Shown here: piece after piece, positions 42,974 through 64,000 of the stretch
Numbering within the stretch: the stretch's first letter is position 1
How the letters are laid out: every line of letters starts with the position of its first letter
Origin: Pelomyxa schiedti
Lineage: Eukaryota > Evosea > Pelobiontida > Pelomyxidae
Length of the DNA: 64,000 bases
Direction: 5' to 3'
Assembly (NCBI GenBank): GCA_020536535.1
Contig: JAHLWZ010000803.1
Location: forward strand, 62,001 to 126,000
Program-made: the position numbers and the translations under genes
Notes under the pieces: generated by a model
The model's database searches: none
Seen by the model: only the letters and a program-made list of their open reading frames with translations
What the model was told of the DNA's origin: nothing

Positions 42974-43404
42974 CCAAAATCTCATTCAATCAAATTGACT
43001 TTCATGACTTGCAACACTTCTTGACAAGGACAAGTCAGTCACTCATGTGTTGCTCGTTATCCAGGAAAAAAAATAGAGTGTTGGCGTCGGGTGCACAACC
43101 AAGGTTCACCTTAGAATTCGAAGAAATTTGTGCATATCAAATTTGCCGCAGCAGATGTGCCTTGAGCCCGTCAGGGCACCAGGTGCCACAACACAGTTAG
43201 ATTTTTTTTTGTTTATTACGAAGTAACACCCTAACTACGCACTCCAAGGAAAAAAAACTTTCCGCGGACGGAAGCTGGTAAAAAATACCCGTTGCCGGTA
43301 CTTATGGGTTTGAGTTTTTTTTGTTTTTTTGGATTCGGTTTACCTATTGGGAAAAAAAATCATGATACACAAAACTGGGTATTTGTTTCATTTCGTTAGA
43401 GCTG
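42974..43404. other. Intergenic region, no gene seen
   Basis: About 430 bp between tandem copy 3 (+) and the stop of the Rap-like gene (-). Several A- and T-runs (43068-43076, 43201-43210, 43242-43258, 43315-43330). A short plus-strand open stretch to 43200 shows no resemblance to the family or to any known protein. Confidence 0.4.
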
Positions 43405-58094
<14,690 letters not shown>

Positions 58095-58366
58095 TTTCGG
58101 CTAAGCACTACGACGCACCGAGTCACGCAGCACCCCACCCTTTCGAGAATGTCGGCCGACGACGCACCACCCCCGTATCCTTTCGGCGTTTACTTTCGTA
58201 AGTCTGATCAAACTTTTGGGCAAAATCAAAAATTGGTGGTGGCCCGAGATTGATTCGGTTTCTTTTTTTTCGTTTGCTGGCTGTTGTCTGGGCTTGCTGG
58301 GCCCAGCTGAGATGAGGAACCTCACGAGATCTCCACCGTGAGACCCAAGTTTTGCGTGATAGGTGT
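58095..58366. other. Intergenic region upstream of VPS13
   Basis: About 270 bp holding the VPS13 promoter. A 34-codon plus-strand open frame (58149-58253, MSADDAPPPYPFGVYF...) with a GTAAGT just after codon 16 is noted; it could be the first exon of something, but no continuation was found. Confidence 0.35.
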
Positions 58367-58732
58367 TTAGAGGGACTGTTTCGTTGCGCCTACATCCGCA
58401 GTTGGTGTGGGTGTGGTAGTAGTGTCTTCCGTGCTGGTACTAGCCGTAGTTGTTGTTGAGTCGGACTTTGTTGGGTCCGCTACAGCAGATGGCGTGGTTG
58501 CAGTTGCGTTTGCATTTTCAGACGAAGTTGCAACAGTGTTGGTTCTTTCGCTTTCGTTTTCGTTTTCCTGAGGCAGCGGTGTGCTTTTTCTATTCTTCCC
58601 TTTGCTGATTCTACGACGTTTGGTGTCACCGTTCGATGCACAATTTTCAGAGGCAACGACACTTGTGTCTGGTTTAGTCTCTGATCTCTTGTCCAAGATG
58701 AAGTTCCTTGGCCTCCTCCTACTGTGCGGCAT
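58367..58732 (-). CDS. Small basic then S/T-rich protein, function unknown
   Basis: From ATG 58732: MPHSRRRPRNFILDKRSETK, a second basic cluster TKRRRISKGKNRKS (NLS-like), then ENENESERTN and a Thr/Ser/Ala-rich tail ending VGATKQSL, 121 residues. A splice-acceptor-like TTTCATTTCCAG lies directly before the ATG, so this may be the second exon of a longer gene whose first exon starts at ATG 58908 (MKFLGEIPAVSRRLLKTHLV). No domain is recognisable. Codon use and open length on the minus strand favour real coding, and the basic clusters suggest a nuclear location. Confidence 0.5.
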   Translation of the reverse strand: MPHSRRRPRNFILDKRSETKPDTSVVASENCASNGDTKRRRISKGKNRKSTPLPQENENESERTNTVATSSENANATATTPSAVADPTKSDSTTTTASTSTEDTTTTPTPTADVGATKQSL

Positions 58733-58972
58733 CTGGAAATGAAATAGCGCGAACTCTGTGGCACTGATTGTTTCCCTTTCTCCACTTTCAGCTCTGATCC
58801 GCAGTTCAAACTACCAGTGTTTATCTGCTTTGCAGTTGTCAGCATGTTTACTAGGTGAGTCTTGAGGAGTCTCCGACTCACCGCTGGGATCTCCCCCAAA
58901 AACTTCATTTATACGAAACACAAGTTTCACCGAATTCCAGGAAGAGGAAAAAACAGAGATTAAAGAAACCTG

Positions 58973-59882
58973 ATGGGTCTTGGTGCGTCAGCGTTGTCGC
59001 CAGAGGAGCAAGAGGCTATCCGTGTAAAGTATGGAAGTACGTGGTGCTCATCTAGTTGCAACTGGGACCACAAACTGCATACAAAAACAAAAAACGATTT
59101 TGCTGAACTGATCTCCAGCTAGTGCCTGAGGATAAATTCGCAGTTATTATAAAGAGTTTCAAATCGCACGCTGGAAATGACAACAGAATCACAAAGACCG
59201 CCTTTTTATCCATTCTTTCTGGGGTGATGTATGTGGACCTGGCTGAAAAGGTAAAAAGTCCTTCTGTGCGCTGAATCAACGTGAAAACCAACAAAGAACT
59301 TTTCGTGACTCTTGTGATGCTAGATTTTTGAATCCTTTGACAGGGATGGGAGTGGCTTCATGGAGCTAAAAGAATATCTAGAAATGATGGGTGTTACGCA
59401 TGGTGGCACAATTGGTATGAGTCCCGCATGAGAAAGTGTTCTGACTTCTCAATCAGATCAAAAGCTTGAAGGTTTCCATTTCTATTATAGGTATCAAACT
59501 TACGGGCATAGCATCATTCCATCTCTTTGACAAAGATACTGATGGGAGAGTCTCACGTGACGATATTAAGGACATGTTTATTATGACTGTGAAGCAGGTT
59601 TCATTCATACATGACATACTGGAGTTTTCCTCACCAGCCGTAGAAACGCGTTGCCAGAACAGGAGGTTCCTCCGCCTCTGTAATTCTTGACAATGCTGCA
59701 ATGGAAGCAATTGACAAGGTTATTGATTCCATTTTTACAAAACTGGACACCGATAATGTAATCCATCTCTTTCTCAACGCCATCACTTATCGTTGCTTTA
59801 GAGTGGTTTCTTGGACCTGGAGGAGTTTATAGCAGGGTTTACAAAGTACCGCGATGTGTGCGGCTTCTTCAAGCAATTCTAG
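58973..59882 (+). CDS. EF-hand calcium sensor, calcineurin B/CHP-like
   Basis: Ca2+-binding regulatory protein. The N-terminus MGLGASALSPEEQEAIRVKY carries Gly2 and Ser6, a candidate N-myristoylation signal. Later exons contain KFAVIIKSFKS, a first loop FDRDGSGFMELKEYLEMMG (canonical: D-D-S at 1/3/5 and Glu at 12), a second loop FDKDTDGRVSRDDIKDMF (Asp instead of Glu at position 12, likely altered affinity), and a third that is split by an intron, LDTDN joined to SGFLDLEEFIAGFTKYRDV. It ends CGFFKQF at 59882. An N-terminal, degenerate EF-hand may precede the first loop, giving the four-hand layout of calcineurin B, CHP and CBL proteins, but I cannot choose among them. Introns are short; the first junction (after RVKYG) is uncertain. 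Confidence 0.82.
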
Positions 59883-60186
59883 GCACTGTTTGAATATAAA
59901 ATTACTGTTCTTCCACCATTGCTGTGAGTTGTTAGTATCGCGAACCCACAGAGGCAGCAATAACCCAAAACAGATACATATTACTACCAAGTTCACTCCC
60001 TTCGCACCAAATAACAGACAATGTAAAACCAAATTCCCTTACCCCTTTTGTTGTTCCTAAATTGGCTGAATAAAAAAAACACCAGACCGCCGATCCTGAG
60101 CGACGATAACGAAAAGTCCAGCGTTCCAGTCTGTTGTTTATTTTATTCAGCCAATTACAAACCGAAAGTTTCGACGAAGCATCACG
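59883..60186. promoter_or_regulatory. Intergenic region and 5' leader of rhamnosidase, with large inverted repeat
   Basis: About 300 bp. The second half is occupied by the 28-bp inverted repeat described separately. No other open frame or named element is seen. Confidence 0.45.
60060..60156. repeat. 28-bp inverted repeat with about 41-bp spacer (MITE-like)
   Basis: Left arm 60060-60087 (AATTGGCTGAATAAAA...) and right arm 60129-60156 are reverse complements except for three positions. The unit, 97 bp, ends 30 bp before the rhamnosidase start codon. Either a short miniature inverted-repeat element or a regulatory hairpin in the 5' UTR. Flanking target duplications are not obvious. Confidence 0.85.
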
Positions 60187-63100
60187 ATGAGGGCAACACC
60201 ACGCCGCGGTCTGCTCGTGGTGCTCTTCGTGTCGGTGGCGGTGCTGTGCGGTGGGTCGTCGGGAGAGGTGCGGGGCGCGGTGCGCGGGGGCTCCACGAGG
60301 GCGGCGGGTCGGGGAGCCGGCGCCGGAGCGGGGGCAGTGCCCACGGTGGAGGGGGGCGCGAGGCCGGTGTTTGGGTGGAAGGTCCTGGACGATGCCAATG
60401 GCCCTGCCCCGAGGAACGTGATGCAGACTGCATATCAAATCCTTGTCGTCAATGTTGGTTTTTATTTCTTAGTTTTTACTTTTTATTTTTGTTTTTGTTT
60501 TTTTTTTTTTTTTTCAATGTTTGAGGAATCCGTGCTGCCACGTTCTTTCAAAATAATAACAATAAAAAAAAAAAAAAAGAATGAGGGAGAACTTGTTTGG
60601 GATAGTGGAAGAGTTTCTTCAATGCAATCACAAAATGTGGTGTATGGAGGACCAATGCCGCTACTCACTAATTCATATTACCAGTGGTCTGTTAGAGTGT
60701 GTAGAGAACATCCCCCCCCTCCCCTTTCAATATTGCATTTGAGCATACTTTTCCCTTTTAGTAAAATGCCTATTAGGTGTGGACTAACTCTGACGAAAGC
60801 TTCTCCTTCACTGGGCCATTTTTAGTTGTGAGTTCCAGTGAACTAGATAATGCCACATGGATTGGCAGTAACTCCATCACTATGAACGAGATAAGGAAGG
60901 TAAAGTTGGATATTTCTTTACTGTTTATGTAAAAGACATAGGAATTTACTGTGCCCTCTTCTATTCGAACCGCCATTGCTTATATCAGTGGCATTGGATA
61001 CTATGAACTTTATGTGAATGGCGAATCTGTGGATCCAACACGTAAACTTGATCCAACCTGGACTCTGTATGAGGTATTGTGCACTGTTACATGTAATATC
61101 CTTTGAGGTCTCATTTAGAAACGCGTAATGTATGTAACATATGATGTCACATCTCTTTTGTACAACGGAGGAAATAATGCCATTGGGGTTATGCTTGGGA
61201 ATGGCTGGTATTCCCAGGTGTGCATGTTTGGTTTCTGTGGATTTGATTCCTGATTCTTCCAGGACCAATGGATTTCGTGCCAATCTGAGTCACGTTATGG
61301 TCCTCCAAGAATGATATTTGCCTTAGTTATCCAGTTGACAACTGGTGACACTGTGACACTCTATTCAGACACCACTTGGATGGGTCGTAAGGGAGCCATA
61401 ACTCAAGTAAGGTTTGTCTTACTAACAGTAAATTTACATGAAAACAGGATAGTGTTTACCATGGAGAGCACGTGGATGCCCGGTTACTTAGACCTGGCTG
61501 GACGGAACCTGGCTTTAGTGATTCAACTTCACTGTGGCTTTCTGCCGAGTCCATGAGATCTCCTGGAGGAGAATTGACTCTTATGGCAATGGAGCCTATC
61601 AGAACAGAGGTGCGAATACAACGGAATTTTATTTACCGTGCTCAAAAGGGATTAGGAAACAGAACTCTCTGCTTTGTCGTGCACATATAAAGCATTCAAT
61701 ACATATATCTACGACTTTGGGCAAAACTTTGTTGGATGGGTAAGAAAATTTTCTCGTAAGTAGTGACTTATTGCACCTCAGGTAAAGTACCATGTTGTTG
61801 GGCCTGCTGGTTCTTCCGTCACTGTAATAGTCTTTTTCTTGATCTCACAATCTAATCGTTTCTCAGATTAAATACATGGAAATTGCGGAGCACCCCGCAA
61901 GTTCTGATAGCATCTATACTGGCATGGGATATGTGGACAATTTGCGTGGAGCTGTTGTCACAGATCATTATATTCTATCAGGAAATTCTTCTGGTGAGAC
62001 CTTCGAACCACGATTTACTGTTCACGGCTTCCGATATGTGGAGGTGCTGCACCTATTTTTTTTTTAAATTTTCTCAGACAAAGTTAGGTAAGACATAGTT
62101 GGTCCACACCTTCCCTTTCAGACATTAAAGGTGTTGTCGTTCATTCTGATGTCCCTGAAGTGTGTACTAAGTGTTCTTTTTTTTTTTTACATTAACGTGC
62201 TTGGGAAGGTCGGCACTTTCGAATCCTCTGATGATTTGCTCAACTCCATTCATCACAATGTTGTATGGGGCCAAAAAGGGAACCTTATGTCAGTGCCTTC
62301 TGGTAAGAACAATTTTATGTCATTTCTCAAGTCTGACATTGTAAGACTGCCCCCAACGTGATGAGCGGAAAGGGTGGATGGGGGATGCTGCCTTGACAGT
62401 TGATGAAGCAATGTTCAACTTCAATACACAATCTTTCTATGCCTCGTTTTTACAACAAATTGCGGATAACCAGGGGCTCACTGGGGCTGTTCCAGACACT
62501 GTGCCCTTCTCATTTGGGTCACTTCCCGCCGATCCGAAGTATGTCCTCCACATAATACCCAGTTAATAACACCTTCCTCCCTAAACCCTAGCTGGGGAAC
62601 AGCATTAACAACAATCGCCTTCAATCTTATTGACCATTATGGTGACACAGAAACAGTAGCGCTTTATTATAACAATATCGTTCAATGGGTGGACTATCTG
62701 GTTCAGCGTGCTACCGAAAATGGTCACTTAGGCCTTGGAAAGATGTATTACAATTACGGTTTCATATTTCCTTGGTTTCCATTTCACTGAAGAGTCTAAA
62801 GGTGATTGGGTTCCTCCTCCACCAGTGGGAATGACCAATCAGTCACTTTGCTCTTCCTTCGCCTTGTTAATTGACCTCCAACATCTTGCCACGATAAGCA
62901 GTTTGTTGAACCACCCTGATGATGCTTTGTATCCTTTCTTTCTGATGTTAACGCTAATTCCTTCCACTTTACCTCTAGGTACTACACAGATCTCTACAAT
63001 ACTTTTGCTGAAGTATTTTTGCACAATTCATGTTCGTTCTGTAATATTTCTTTGTGCAGGAGTTCCACCAAGTTTTTTACAATAAAGAAATCAGTGGTTA

Positions 63101-64000
63101 TGCTGATGGAAAGCAAACCGCCAATGTACTTGCACTCACTGCCAATGTAGCTCCTTCTGATGTCAAAGTGCGCATTGTGTTTCCCCTTCTTCATTCTCTG
63201 ATTTTAGAAAGGATATGGTCATAACATCGCTTCTAAGTGATATCGCCGCCTATGACACTCATCTTACTACTGGGATTATTGGAACAAAGTAAAAAATCAC
63301 ATCTCACTCAGTTACCCATACCCTGAAGATATTTGTTTCCTCTTCTATCTGACTTGGGCTACCACGAAATTGCACTGCAAATTGCACAACAAAAGTCTTA
63401 TCCAAGTTATGGATATATGATTAGCAACCCCTACGAGAATGCAACAACCCTGTGGGAGGTAATCACTCTTCTTCTGGCCTCCCGTTAAAGGAGACACAGC
63501 TCTGGGATGCTCCTTTCGAGGGACCTGGAATGAACAGTAGAAATCATATTATGTTTGGCTCCATCGATGGATGGTTTTATAGATACTTGGCTGGTGTATG
63601 AACAATTATGTCTTCTGCGCATAAACACTCATTTTCACCAGATGAATCCCAATGGATTGGAAGAAATTTCATTCACACCACCCACCCTCAAGCACGACCA
63701 ATTGCAATTCGCACGTGCCTCCTACGAGTCTGCAAAAGGACTCATTCTCATACACTGGCAATGGGTTAGTGAAGACACTTACCAAATCGAAGTTCAAGTT
63801 CCGCACAATACTCGCGGTGTCATCAGGTTTCCTGGTGTGTTCAGTGTTTCCGCACCATTGTATTCATTGATAACACCCAGAGTTCCCTGTACTGAAGCTC
63901 ACAGAGGGTGATTCAATTATTTTCGATGGTTTGAACGTTGCTGACCAGGCAGCCCTAGCTAAGACTGGGATATTAAATACCGTCGTGGTAAGAAATCGTC
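60187..64000 (+). CDS. Secreted GH78 alpha-L-rhamnosidase, C-terminus beyond window
   Basis: Hydrolyses terminal alpha-L-rhamnose from plant or bacterial glycans. The N-terminus is a signal peptide (RRGLLVVLFVSVAVLCGGSS), followed by an Ala/Gly-rich stretch and the N-terminal beta-domain WKVLDDANGPAPRNVMQTAY. Then come ELVWDSGRV, NSYYQWSVRVWT, NATWIGSNSI, AIAYISGIGYYELYVNGESV, NAIGVMLGNGWYS, the Bac_rhamnosid motif IYDFGQNFVGW, and VHGFRYVEV. The catalytic (alpha/alpha)6 part has RKGWMGDAALTVDEAMFNFN (family GW.GDA), NIVQWVDYLVQRATENGHLG, GDWVPPPP and GFGMNSRNHIMFG-like text near 63525-63560 (GPGMNSRNHIMFGSIDGWFY). Many introns of 40-90 nt interrupt a family that is overwhelmingly bacterial or fungal, so ancient transfer followed by intron gain is plausible. 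Frame changes were bridged by eye, and one frame change near 63590 is followed by the C-terminal beta domain. Confidence 0.88.

Noticed and set aside
58149-58253. Small plus-strand open frame MSADDAPPPYPFGVYF...
   Set aside because: Good-looking start and a GTAAGT, but no second exon was found and it has no recognisable homology; left as a note only.
60060-60156. Inverted repeat as a bacterial-type terminator
   Set aside because: Eukaryotic context, arms too long, and it stands in front of a gene and not behind one.

Overview
This is nuclear DNA of a microbial eukaryote. Almost every gene is broken by short GT-AG introns (roughly 35-80 nt; several near 40 nt), genes sit 50-450 bp apart on both strands, and the proteins are typically eukaryotic: importin alpha, a 20S proteasome alpha subunit, eEF2, VPS13, a Rap-type GTPase and the spliceosomal RED/IK factor. 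A methionine gamma-lyase-like enzyme, a Stealth-type sugar-phosphate transferase and a secreted alpha-L-rhamnosidase suggest a free-living phagotrophic protist. An amoebozoan is my best guess, but this rests on overall flavour, not on a diagnostic marker.

Layout. 1-2339 (-) importin alpha, cut at the left edge; 2463-5638 (-) coiled-coil protein; 5968-7048 (+) proteasome alpha-6; 7515-10462 (+) eEF2; about 10740-10940 (+) relic of a Ras/Rap gene; 11127-12986 (+) Stealth/GNPT-like transferase; 13124-20004 (-) a very large disordered S/T/P/Q-rich protein with an Arg-Asp dipeptide tract; 20408-22101 (+) multispanning membrane protein; 22216-23102 (+) secreted DUF218-type protein; 23207-26010 (-) RED/IK; 26371-27354 (-) sphingomyelin-synthase-like protein; 27772-30083 (-) P-loop GTPase-like protein of unknown family.

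30.1-34.8 kb is the first accessory block. It holds one divergent member of a lineage-specific gene family (30959-32230, -), a broken hAT transposase (32439-33565, -), a 51-bp near-identical inverted repeat pair, a perfect 25-bp hairpin and a duplicated 14-bp palindrome.

Then follow a GPATCH4-like protein (34833-35786, +), a Cys/Met PLP enzyme (35834-37381, -) and a MAPK-related gene that appears to have lost its catalytic motifs (37675-39220, +). 39231-42973 is the second accessory block: three head-to-tail copies of the family also seen at 31 kb, with blocks of almost identical sequence inside otherwise diverged genes. The right third carries a Rap-like GTPase (43405-44051, -), a 13.9-kb VPS13 gene (44179-58094, -), a small S/T-rich nuclear-looking protein (58367-58732, -), an EF-hand protein (58973-59882, +) and the start of a secreted GH78 alpha-L-rhamnosidase (60187 to the right edge, +).

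Themes: trafficking and signalling (importin, Rap, VPS13, EF-hand, pseudokinase), protein turnover and translation (proteasome, eEF2), RNA processing (RED/IK, G-patch), membrane and glycan chemistry (SMS-like, Stealth, rhamnosidase). There is no operon logic; neighbours are probably independent. No tRNA, rRNA, CRISPR or viral gene was recognised. Exon borders were inferred by eye from reading frames and family conservation, so gene spans are more reliable than individual junctions.
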